The notes under the pieces are model-generated. The model saw only the letters and a list, made by a program, of their open reading frames with translations, had not been told where the DNA came from and ran no database searches. Both the position numbers and the translations under genes were made by a program. From Flavobacterium endoglycinae (GTDB lineage: Bacteria > Bacteroidota > Bacteroidia > Flavobacteriales > Flavobacteriaceae), in the NCBI RefSeq assembly GCF_017352115.1, contig NZ_CP071448.1, positions 5,009,001 through 5,073,000 on the forward strand: DNA of 64,000 bases, read 5' to 3'. Below, piece by piece: positions 52,405-60,331 of this stretch (positions are counted from its first letter, which is position 1; every line of letters starts with the position of its first letter).

Positions 52405-53184
52405 TTATTCTGCTTCTTTATTACTTACCATTGCATTGGTTATGAGTTCATCATCTATATAAAGTCTGAATTTGTTTTCAGGCTGCAGTACTATTTTTAT
52501 AGGAGCAGAAATTTTCATTCGAAGCCAGAAACACAATCCCATTCTTTTTCCGTTCTTTTCTTTCAGTAGTTTGGGATCAAAAGGAAAACTTTGAGAAAAG
52601 ATGCCGTTTCTGGCAGTGGAGTAACAGCGAAAAACAATTTTATCTGTATTTTTTGGAATGTATATTTCGGATTTTCCTTTTCGATCTAATTCCAGATTGA
52701 CTGAAATTCCTGAAATACTGCTGTGTAAAGCAACTTCTTGAATGGTAGTTTTTCCATCGGATATATTTACAACTTCCAAATTGTTGATACTAAATAGTTC
52801 CTGACATAATGCAGCATTCTGTATGTATTGCAATGTGGTTCGACCCATAACAAATAGTACAGTCAATGCTAATGTAGTTAATAATGCTTTTTTTGGAAAA
52901 TAGGTTTTCGAAAGTATTGATATAAAGAATAATCCGATAAGGAGGAAAATAAAAATTGTTAGTGCAGGATTGATAAATTCTGATGCATCAGGGCCATTAC
53001 TGCCTCCATTTGGCGTGGCATGTTTTACAGATACATACAAAAAAGACACCATGAAAGCAATTAAAGCAGTGGCAGTCAATGCAACAGACCAATTTGTAAA
53101 ACGAAGTAAAAACCATTGTATGCCTCCTACTATAAATAAACAAAGGAAAAGTAAAATGCTTAATTCTTTTATATCCTGACTCAT
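52405..53184 (-). CDS. Membrane protein of unknown function
   Basis: Protein of 259 residues with four hydrophobic segments (about 8-28, 34-52, 74-95, 103-121) and a C-terminal beta-rich domain (about 130-259) predicted outside the membrane. An in-frame TTG 24 nt upstream would add eight residues; the ATG at 53184 is preferred. No homology is recognised. It lies 93 nt upstream of the small beta-rich gene with no clear terminator between them, so the two may share a transcript. Confidence 0.6.
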   Translation of the reverse strand: MSQDIKELSILLFLCLFIVGGIQWFLLRFTNWSVALTATALIAFMVSFLYVSVKHATPNGGSNGPDASEFINPALTIFIFLLIGLFFISILSKTYFPKKALLTTLALTVLFVMGRTTLQYIQNAALCQELFSINNLEVVNISDGKTTIQEVALHSSISGISVNLELDRKGKSEIYIPKNTDKIVFRCYSTARNGIFSQSFPFDPKLLKEKNGKRMGLCFWLRMKISAPIKIVLQPENKFRLYIDDELITNAMVSNKEAE

Positions 53185-53404
53185 TTTATAAATTTTTAAC
53201 GGATTCAAATCTACAGTGATTATTTTTTCTGTGCATCACTATTTATAATGAGATTGCGCTTCATTTTTTGTGATATACTATTTTTTTCGAGAGCAATATT
53301 CTGTAAAACAATTAATTGTGTAAGATTTAATAAAAATCATAGAACCCTTAAAGATTAGATTAGTTTAAATTTGAAATAACTTACAAATCTTAAAAACAAT
53401 AATT

Positions 53405-53665
53405 ATGAAAACGATATTAAAAATAAAACTATTGGTGCTTACACTTGTGATAGGTTTGTTTCTATCTTGTAAAACCAATTCAGCTTCAGGAGAAGGAGTC
53501 TCTTCTGACTCAGATGCCATTAAAGCTGGTGACAGTACATCATTAAATTCGGGTTCAAAAGGAACTACAAGAAATAATGAAGGAAATCAAGAAAGCGATC
53601 CGGCTACCGGAGATTTAAAACCGGGAGAATCAAAAATTGATTCGACGGCTGCGCCTAAAAATTAG
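53405..53665 (+). CDS. Small Ser/Gly-rich lipoprotein
   Basis: Protein of 86 residues with a lipoprotein signal ending VIGLFLSC (Cys22) and a mature part of about 65 residues rich in Ser, Gly, Asp and Asn, probably disordered (SGEGVSSDSDAIKAGDS...). A -7 box TAAATTTG lies at 53366-53373 without a clear -33 box, and a very strong terminator follows, which supports a real, separately transcribed gene. No function can be given. Confidence 0.7.
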   Translation: MKTILKIKLLVLTLVIGLFLSCKTNSASGEGVSSDSDAIKAGDSTSLNSGSKGTTRNNEGNQESDPATGDLKPGESKIDSTAAPKN

Positions 53666-53685
53666 ATTGAATAGTTGCAAAACTT

Positions 53686-53725
53686 AAAACGGGTTAAAAT
53701 ATACTTCTATATTTTAACCCGTTTT
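53686..53725 (+). terminator. Strong rho-independent terminator
   Basis: Perfect 18-bp stem (53686-53703 with 53708-53725) around the loop CTTC, with core AAAACGGGTT / AACCCGTTTT and T-rich sequence after it. Confidence 0.92.
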
Positions 53726-53892
53726 AGTTTTTTATATAAAATGATTAATTTAAATATTTAATTAAATTAGCGAACAGTTTTACGAAATGAAGTCTTGTCA
53801 TTTTTGATGAAAAAAAGATAACTATTTTTAAGAAACAGTAAAACGTAATATTTTTATTGACTACTATCAACAGCCTAAAACCACAAAAAAAC

Positions 53893-54849
53893 ATGAACTC
53901 TGAAAAACCAAAAAATGAAATAAACCGTCGCAAATTTTTACAGCATACTGTGAAATTCGCTGCGGCTGGAATGTATTTGGGTGCATTTGGAATGCCTGAA
54001 TTATTCGCAAATGAAATAATAAATACAGGTAAAGGCGCTGCCGGAATTCCAGATGTGAAATTGAATAATGGTGTAAAAATGCCAATGCTTGGATTTGGAA
54101 CTTACGGACTTAGCGGAGAAGTTTGCCAGCAATCTGTCAAAGAAGCTATATCTGCGGGATACCGTCTTTTGGATACTGCAAAAGTGTATGGAAATGAAGA
54201 AGCAGTAGGGAGGGGAATAAAAGAAAGTGGTATCCCTAGAAAAGAACTTTTTGTTACTTCGAAACTCTGGGTTGATGATGCAGGTTATGAAACTGCGAAA
54301 AAAGGTTTTGAAGAAACTTTGAGAAAATTACAACTGGATTATCTTGATTTGTATTTAATACACCGTCCAAGAGGTGATGTAAAAGGTTCTTGGAAAGCAA
54401 TGGAAGAACTTTACCAAGCAGGAAAAATCAAGGCTATTGGTATAAGCAATTTTGATCCTGTTCAGCTGGCAGATCTTTTGTCTTATGCAAAAGTAAAACC
54501 AGTTATAAATCAAATTGAAACACATGCGTATTTTCAGCAAAACAATGATTTTAAAGTATTAAAACAGCATAATATTCATATGGAAGCATGGGCGCCTTTT
54601 GCCGAAGGCCGTAATGGTCTTTTTACAGATGAAGTATTAACCCAGATTGCTAAAAAGTACAATAAAACCACAGCGCAGGTAAGTTTAAGATGGCATTTTC
54701 AGCGTGGTATTGTTGCGATTCCAAGATCTTCACAAAAAGCTCATATTGTAGAAAACCTAGATATATTTGATTTCAAACTTGCTGATGCAGATATGAAAGC
54801 AATTGAACAGCTTGATTTGAATAAAACCCAGTTTCCAGAATGGAGCTAA
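53893..54849 (+). CDS. Tat-exported aldo/keto reductase
   Basis: Protein of 318 residues. A twin-arginine signal is clear: NRRKFLQHTVKFAAAGMYLGAFG, with Arg12-Arg13. From residue 51 follows a complete (beta/alpha)8 aldo/keto reductase with the catalytic tetrad Asp94, Tyr99, Lys124 and His157, and the NADPH-binding IPRSSQ segment near the end. The ATG at 53893 is used; the upstream TTG frame would place 12 residues before the signal. Tat export fits a protein that folds around its cofactor before transport. Reductases of this family use NADPH, normally cytoplasmic, so the periplasmic role is unclear. Confidence 0.85.
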   Translation: MNSEKPKNEINRRKFLQHTVKFAAAGMYLGAFGMPELFANEIINTGKGAAGIPDVKLNNGVKMPMLGFGTYGLSGEVCQQSVKEAISAGYRLLDTAKVYGNEEAVGRGIKESGIPRKELFVTSKLWVDDAGYETAKKGFEETLRKLQLDYLDLYLIHRPRGDVKGSWKAMEELYQAGKIKAIGISNFDPVQLADLLSYAKVKPVINQIETHAYFQQNNDFKVLKQHNIHMEAWAPFAEGRNGLFTDEVLTQIAKKYNKTTAQVSLRWHFQRGIVAIPRSSQKAHIVENLDIFDFKLADADMKAIEQLDLNKTQFPEWS

Positions 54850-54890
54850 GTATAGAAGGAATGGTTTGGTAAAAATTGGATTTTAATAAA

Positions 54891-54929
54891 AATAAAAAAG
54901 GAAACAGTTATTCTGTTTCCTTTTTTATT
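54891..54929. terminator. Bidirectional terminator
   Basis: Perfect 17-bp stem (54891-54907 with 54913-54929) with core AAAAGGAAACAG / CTGTTTCCTTTT and a 5-nt loop, between the convergent reductase and beta-helix genes. Confidence 0.92.
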
Positions 54930-54944
54930 TTTATGTATAGAAAT

Positions 54945-56234
54945 CTATTTTCCGCTTGAAGCAGTAATTTTTCCTAACTGAAGTCTGTAGTCAGGTCTTT
55001 TTTGATTGTATACGTCTACAAAAGTTTCTTTGTTGTCGCTTTGAGCATACACGTTAAAAAATACGCTGTTACCATACCAGTTTTCTAAATCTGCATTGTC
55101 ACTTCTGTTTTCTGTAAAGATGTTACCGCTGCATTGGTTAAAAAACATTTCTTCAAATTTGATTTTCTTTAAGTTATCAGCATTGATTTCAGTTTTGCTG
55201 TCTAAAAGAACTGCAGGATTAAAACCTGAAACTACGCTTCTTTTTAATTCTAAAGAAGCATTTTCAGCAACATATACAGCTTCTTTTACTAAACCAGCTT
55301 GGATATCAGCTTTAATATTTTCGCTGTCATTCAACATTGTTATGTTTGAAGCAGAAACGAATGTACCTTTTTTAGTAAAGTCAGTTTCACTTTTCTTTTC
55401 ATATGATTTTACTTCTAAACATCTAGAACCATCTTTATTACTTGATAAATAAGAAGATCTTACGGCTAAAGAGTTAAAAAGACGGCATTGGATTCCTTGA
55501 GTAAATTTAAAATCATCGTTTATTGATTTGTATGAAACTAGTTGAGAAGCATTTACATCTCCGCCATAAAAAGCAAATGAATCACCTCCTGAGTAGCTTA
55601 CCATAATGTTTTCTAAAACAGTTTTGTTTCCAACACCTGCAATAGTCAGTCCATTAAAAGTATCTGCACCTTTTACTTTTTTTCCAGCAAATTCAATTCT
55701 AACAAATTTTAAAATTCCTGAGTTTCCTGCTTGATTGTTTCCTCCGTATACAGTTAGGGCAGGATCAAGATCCATAGTATAGGCACCAGCGCTGCCAAAT
55801 TTATTGATTGGTGCATCTCCAAGAATTACTACACCTCCCCAGTCACCAGCTTTTTTCATGCTGCGGTTTGAGGTAAATACAATAGGATCTGTTTCTTGGC
55901 CTTCAGCCATAATTTTAGCACCTTTTGTAATTACTAAAGTTCCTTTTGTTTCAGCATCTCCAATAATCACGGTACCAGGTTCAATAGTAAGAACAGCATT
56001 ATTAGTCACATACACATTACCTTGAAGAATGTATACGTTTCTTTTTAATAGTTTAGTGTTCTCGGCAATATTCCCAGCTAAAATTTGATTTGCATCTCTG
56101 ATTTCAGACTTGTGAGGCTTGAATTCAGTCCAGTTGTCCAGCCAGTTGCTGTACCCAATTATTCCTTTTTCCTGTTGTGCATTTACACCCGCTGCTGCCA
56201 GCAACAGGCAAATCATTAGAGTAATTTTTTTCAT
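54945..56234 (-). CDS. Secreted beta-helix-like protein, paralogue of the sigma-locus lipoprotein
   Basis: Protein of 429 residues with signal peptide MKKITLMICLLLAAAGVNAQ and no lipidation site, so it should be soluble in the periplasm or secreted. The body aligns by eye with the lipoprotein at 25897-27198: LTIEPGTVIIGDAETKGTLVITKGAKIMAEGQETDPIVFTS, GDWGGVVILGDAPIN, ILKFVRIEFAG, NGLTIAGVGN, DSFAFYGGDVNASQLVSY. Alternating strands suggest a right-handed beta-helix. No sorting domain at the C-terminus. Function unknown; its presence next to a polysaccharide locus hints at glycan binding but the paralogue sits in a different setting. Confidence 0.75.
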   Translation of the reverse strand: MKKITLMICLLLAAAGVNAQQEKGIIGYSNWLDNWTEFKPHKSEIRDANQILAGNIAENTKLLKRNVYILQGNVYVTNNAVLTIEPGTVIIGDAETKGTLVITKGAKIMAEGQETDPIVFTSNRSMKKAGDWGGVVILGDAPINKFGSAGAYTMDLDPALTVYGGNNQAGNSGILKFVRIEFAGKKVKGADTFNGLTIAGVGNKTVLENIMVSYSGGDSFAFYGGDVNASQLVSYKSINDDFKFTQGIQCRLFNSLAVRSSYLSSNKDGSRCLEVKSYEKKSETDFTKKGTFVSASNITMLNDSENIKADIQAGLVKEAVYVAENASLELKRSVVSGFNPAVLLDSKTEINADNLKKIKFEEMFFNQCSGNIFTENRSDNADLENWYGNSVFFNVYAQSDNKETFVDVYNQKRPDYRLQLGKITASSGK

Positions 56235-56711
56235 AGTCTTGGGGGCTTTAGGTATTATACATTCTTATTTTCAGCAAATAAAATGCCAGAGTCTAGTACT
56301 ACTAGGACTATTCACAAAATTATGCAAATTGAGCAGAGTCTTGAACACTTTACTCAAATTTAACAATTTTATCTGAGAACTTTAACAAAAATCTATTTAA
56401 ATTATATAATTAAGTTAAATTAAAAAGAAAAAGACTGATTTTTACTACAGAAATTTTTTAGTTTGACGTAAACTTTCCTTATTTTTCAATATAGAAATTA
56501 GTTTATCCAATGAATATGCAGTTTAATTTAGTTTAGAATTGGGCGCTAATTTGTTTTTATAAACAATCTTCCTCTAAAAGTTATGGTGCTTTTGTATTTG
56601 TAGTAAAAATACAACATCCATTATAGTAACCGCTTCAAATGTATTATCCTATTAAATCTCATAAGGTTAATTTTAGTATTTAATTATAACTAAATATCTA
56701 AACCACAAATT
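56235..56711. other. 477-nt divergent spacer between the beta-helix and GH16 genes
   Basis: No gene. On the minus strand TAATTTTG (56322-56315) is a -7 box for the beta-helix gene; an imperfect palindrome (AGTC, TAGTA, C, TACTA, G, GACT; 56290-56309) lies directly at the predicted transcription start. Towards GH16 there is an 8-bp inverted repeat TTGTATTT/AAATACAA (56592-56614) about 100 nt before the ATG. Both are possible operators. Confidence 0.45.
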
Positions 56712-57626
56712 ATGAGAAAATTAAACAAGATTACCGTATTGCTAACATGCATTTTAGGATTTTCTTCTTGCGCTGAAAGTTCTGTAACCGAAAAATCATC
56801 AGTTGATGCGAGTACAAATGGAAGTACTAAAAAAGTCGCCGGATCTCCCTGGGTAAAACAATTTGAAGACACCTTTGATGTAGGATCTAATTTGTCACAA
56901 TGGACAAAAGAACAACGAGCCGATTATAACTCGTGGTATTGTGACTATTCTAGTTCAGTGCCCAGTACACAATGGAGAGATGGAAAACAATGCTTGGAAA
57001 TCAAGACTACAAAGTTAAATGCCTATAAATACCAATCTGGTTTTATAACTTCTAATTACCAATACAAGCCCGAAAATAACACAGAGTACATGCTGTCGGC
57101 GAATATTAAGTTAATAGCGATGGACGGCGGTACTTATAAATCTTTTAAAGATACGTATGGGGCGTGGCCGGCGTTTTGGTCTGTACAGGGAAATGGCTGG
57201 CCAACAAAAGGAGAAATCGATATTATGGAGGGGTATTCATTTGCGCCCAATGCAAGTCGTTTTACTTCGAATATTTTTTACGGAACTACTGTAGGTACAA
57301 ACTCATTAGGAAATTCAGCCGAAAGAAATTATCCGTCTAGTTTTAATGTAGATGCAAATAACGGATGGCATTTATATGAATCTTTCTGGAAAATGAAAGA
57401 CAACGTAGTGACCGTAACTATTAAGGTTGATAACAATACTGTTGCCACCTATACGAATAGCAGTGTATCCAATCTAAATTTCAATAATTTTGGGACACAT
57501 TCTATTATTTTTAATTTGAATGTAGGTTCAAAAGATTCTAATTTTATCGATCCTAATAAAATAAATTTATTTACAACGGTAATGATGTGGGTAGATGATG
57601 TTACGGTTTATAAAAGACCAATTTAA
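56712..57626 (+). CDS. GH16-family beta-glucanase, lipoprotein
   Basis: Lipoprotein of 304 residues (Cys20 in LGFSSCAESS) with a jelly-roll GH16 domain. The catalytic motif is EIDIME at residues 168-173, with nucleophile Glu168, Asp170 and acid/base Glu173; WPAFWSVQGNGWPTKG before it lines the sugar cleft. Known GH16 enzymes of this type cut laminarin, mixed-linkage glucan, agar or porphyran; the substrate cannot be set from sequence. The WHLYESFWK segment is like endo-glucanases. Convergent with the GH10 gene and probably part of the same utilisation locus. Confidence 0.88.
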   Translation: MRKLNKITVLLTCILGFSSCAESSVTEKSSVDASTNGSTKKVAGSPWVKQFEDTFDVGSNLSQWTKEQRADYNSWYCDYSSSVPSTQWRDGKQCLEIKTTKLNAYKYQSGFITSNYQYKPENNTEYMLSANIKLIAMDGGTYKSFKDTYGAWPAFWSVQGNGWPTKGEIDIMEGYSFAPNASRFTSNIFYGTTVGTNSLGNSAERNYPSSFNVDANNGWHLYESFWKMKDNVVTVTIKVDNNTVATYTNSSVSNLNFNNFGTHSIIFNLNVGSKDSNFIDPNKINLFTTVMMWVDDVTVYKRPI

Positions 57627-57647
57627 ATTAGTTGTTTATCCAATAAA

Positions 57648-57679
57648 AAAAGCCTGCGAAATATGTTTCGCAGGCTTTT
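57648..57679. terminator. Bidirectional terminator between GH16 and GH10
   Basis: Perfect 14-bp stem with core AAAAGCCTGCGAAA / TTTCGCAGGCTTTT and loop TATG, with T-rich flank. Confidence 0.92.
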
Positions 57680-57708
57680 CTTTTTATTAGAGTTTTAGAA
57701 GGCTACAT

Positions 57709-59100
57709 TTAATCTAAACCTTCTAAAAATCCTGTGTGTGAACTTTTAACTGCAAAATTAGCATCGTACAATAAAGGCCAGTCATTGCCTGGATGATTCA
57801 GTTCTGTGTTGTATGGAATCCAAGATTCATTATCTCTCATTCCCCAAATGGTTAAAGCATATTTATTGGCGGCAGGAAGCGCATTGTAAATTTTCACCAT
57901 CTCTTTATATTTTGCTTTTTGGGCTAGTCTTCTTTCATTTGTAAAAGTCGAGATATCATTAAATTGGTTTACTTGTATATCCAATTCTGAAACGTGGATT
58001 TTTAAACCTTTTGCCACAGCTTTGTTCAAATCAGCTTCAATTTGAGCTTTTGTTGGGCTTAAATAGGTATTATGCATTTGAAAACCAACACCATCTATTA
58101 CTTTAGCAGCTTTTAAATCATCTAATAAACTAAAAACTTTATCTTGTTTAGCAGTATTAGCTGAAGTAGCATAATCATTGTAAAATAATAACAATGAAGT
58201 ATCACCAGCAGCTGTTGCGGCAGCTCGTGCCCATTGAAAACAGTCTTTTACGTAATTAGGTCCCATTCGCTGCAAGAAAATAGTATTTCTCATTGTACCG
58301 CCATTATCATCTACAGCTTCATTTACAACATCCCAAGATTTTACTTTTCCAGCATAATGTGTCACTACATCGGTAATGTATTTTTTGACTTCTGCAGCAA
58401 ATTCAGCATCTGTACCAGAGAAATCTTTTAACCATTGTGGTACTGAATTGTGCCACACCAAAGCATGACCATGAACATTAATGTTATTAGCATTTCCGTA
58501 GGCTACAATTTTATCGGCTACAGTCCAGTTGTAAATACCGCTTGCCGTAGAAATCTGATCCATTTTCATTTCGTATTCGGCAGAAATACTGCTGAATTCA
58601 TTTTTCAAAATTATATCATATGGACTTCCATTGGTCAATTGTGAAGCTTTTATAGCCATTCCCACAAAGAATGGATTAGCCAATTTATTTACTTTTACCT
58701 TTAAAAAGGTCGGATCTTCAGGTATACCGCTCGAACCTGTGGTAACAACACTAATTACATTTGAGTAATTTGAAATCTCTGTTCCTGATTTGGCTCTAAC
58801 GCGATAAAAATATTGCGTTCCGCCAGTTAATCCTACTACAACATCATTTAAATCTGTAACTTCTTTTGCATTGTAGTTTGGCACAAAAGTGGTAAAATCT
58901 TCTGTAGTCGAAACATCCAAAAGATAACTTTTAGAATAGGAAACATAATTCCATTTTGCTCTAAAACCATTATCATTTACATCTTTTGGGGCATTTGCAA
59001 CTGGTGTTTCCAGAGCTTCCACGGTTTCATTATCGTCTTTCGAGCATGCATTTAAAAAAAAGACGATGCTGGCCAGCATTAATAAAAATTTACTTTTCAT
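57709..59100 (-). CDS. GH10 endo-1,4-beta-xylanase lipoprotein with Fn3 domain
   Basis: Lipoprotein of 463 residues: Cys19 in FFLNACSKDDNE (acidic after Cys, so likely on the surface), a fibronectin type III domain (about 30-122), then a GH10 TIM barrel (about 140-460). Motifs are HGHALVWHNSVPQW (210-223), acid/base Glu261 in WDVVNEAVDD and nucleophile Glu372 in HVSELDIQ. It cuts xylan chains internally. The ATG at 59100 starts the signal peptide; an upstream Met (59121) adds seven unlikely residues. The gene lies after the SusC/SusD/SGBP operon on the same strand, beyond a terminator. Confidence 0.93.
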   Translation of the reverse strand: MKSKFLLMLASIVFFLNACSKDDNETVEALETPVANAPKDVNDNGFRAKWNYVSYSKSYLLDVSTTEDFTTFVPNYNAKEVTDLNDVVVGLTGGTQYFYRVRAKSGTEISNYSNVISVVTTGSSGIPEDPTFLKVKVNKLANPFFVGMAIKASQLTNGSPYDIILKNEFSSISAEYEMKMDQISTASGIYNWTVADKIVAYGNANNINVHGHALVWHNSVPQWLKDFSGTDAEFAAEVKKYITDVVTHYAGKVKSWDVVNEAVDDNGGTMRNTIFLQRMGPNYVKDCFQWARAAATAAGDTSLLLFYNDYATSANTAKQDKVFSLLDDLKAAKVIDGVGFQMHNTYLSPTKAQIEADLNKAVAKGLKIHVSELDIQVNQFNDISTFTNERRLAQKAKYKEMVKIYNALPAANKYALTIWGMRDNESWIPYNTELNHPGNDWPLLYDANFAVKSSHTGFLEGLD

Positions 59101-59168
59101 ACTGTTTTTATTATGAAACATTCTTTTGGAGAGAATGTCATTATTTATAGTTATTTATTCGGGTTAAT

Positions 59169-59199
59169 AAAAGAGGCCGTTTTGACCACAGCCTCTTTT
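59169..59199 (-). terminator. Terminator of the SusC-SusD-SGBP operon
   Basis: 9-bp stem AAAAGAGGC / GCCTCTTTT with a 13-nt loop just after the SGBP gene. Possible partial read-through to the GH10 gene, for which no own promoter was found. Confidence 0.75.
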
Positions 59200-59220
59200 T
59201 AAGTTAAAATGCGAGATTAA

Positions 59221-60324
59221 TTATTGATAACGAATTTTAATATTATCAAATTTAATGGCACTTGGGTTAGGCGAATCTCCCTGAGCGACTCCAACTTTAA
59301 TTTCATTAATTTTAGAAGGATTTAAATTGGCAGCTGTATTAGAACCAAAACCGTAATTATCTTTAAAATCAGCTATTGATATGGTTTTTGTGATCCAGTT
59401 TACATCGGTAATTTTGAAATTATAACCATAGTTTACGCCGTCAATTGTATTTAACTGAATGGCAAAATTAGCCCCAACCACATTGGCACTCACATCAATA
59501 TCAATATAAGCTTTTGCTGCATCTGTATTAGAAGTACTTAAGAAACTAGCGCCGCCGCCGCCACTGCTTCCGTTGTAACCATTTGCAGTTGAACCGCCCC
59601 ATACTAATGTGGTGTAATTTCCTGTTGGGCCACCCGGAGTACTGGTATTGAAGCTTTCAACATCTCCATAAGATGTCCATTCTGTTCTAGCACCATTTCC
59701 GTCAAAATCAGATACAAGAATTATGGTAGCAAAATCTATTGTCTTTTTTGCTGAACCGCCAGGAGTGGTAACAACTAATTCTGATCCTGAAACAGCATTA
59801 GCAGGTAAACCGATGATAATTGAAGTTGCGGATTTTACCGTGTAACTAACCGCTTTTCCTGCTAGGGTTATCGATGAAATATTATAAAACCACGTTCCTT
59901 CAATTTCTAATGGAAATCCTGGAGTTGCTACCGCAGGGGTTGTTTTGGTGATAGTGGGAACAGGCTGTAAAATCTCAATATTTTTGGTTACCGAGCCAGT
60001 TCCAGTTGTAAAAGTAATAGGCTGAACACCAAATCTGCTTCCCAGTTTTTCATCAAATGGAATAGTGAAAATAAACGATTTATCTGAATTATAGTTAGGA
60101 TTAAAACTGATATTAATGGTATTATCGAGTGTAATCTTTTTTAATCCTTCCAAACCTTTGCCTTCAACTCTGACTTTATTCATTGGAAAGGCTTGGTTTA
60201 GTAAGTCTCCGGGTTCGGCCACCATAGCATCTATGCTGGCAGTAACTGCGTCGTCATTCTGGCAGGCTGTAAAAGAAGTGAGCGCCAGAAGAATTAAAAT
60301 TCCGTGTTTTATTTTATTAATCAT
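59221..60324 (-). CDS. Surface glycan-binding protein with IPT/TIG domains (SGBP-B-like)
   Basis: Lipoprotein of 367 residues (Cys21 in LTSFTACQNDD). Two or three IPT/TIG immunoglobulin-like domains (about 30-195; TKTTPAVATPGFPLEIEGTWFYNISSITLAGKAVSYTV is typical) are followed by a C-terminal beta-sandwich (about 198-367) with several Trp, matching the xyloglucan-binding-domain type of SGBP-B proteins. It sits on the outer membrane and holds polysaccharide for the SusC/D pair. Gene order SusC-SusD-SGBP is standard; 7 nt separate it from susD. Confidence 0.88.
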   Translation of the reverse strand: MINKIKHGILILLALTSFTACQNDDAVTASIDAMVAEPGDLLNQAFPMNKVRVEGKGLEGLKKITLDNTINISFNPNYNSDKSFIFTIPFDEKLGSRFGVQPITFTTGTGSVTKNIEILQPVPTITKTTPAVATPGFPLEIEGTWFYNISSITLAGKAVSYTVKSATSIIIGLPANAVSGSELVVTTPGGSAKKTIDFATIILVSDFDGNGARTEWTSYGDVESFNTSTPGGPTGNYTTLVWGGSTANGYNGSSGGGGASFLSTSNTDAAKAYIDIDVSANVVGANFAIQLNTIDGVNYGYNFKITDVNWITKTISIADFKDNYGFGSNTAANLNPSKINEIKVGVAQGDSPNPSAIKFDNIKIRYQ

Positions 60325-60331
60325 GATAAGG

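Noticed and set aside
53857..53892. TTG start of the aldo/keto reductase
   Set aside because: The ATG at 53893 begins a well-formed Tat signal; the extra 12 residues have no role.
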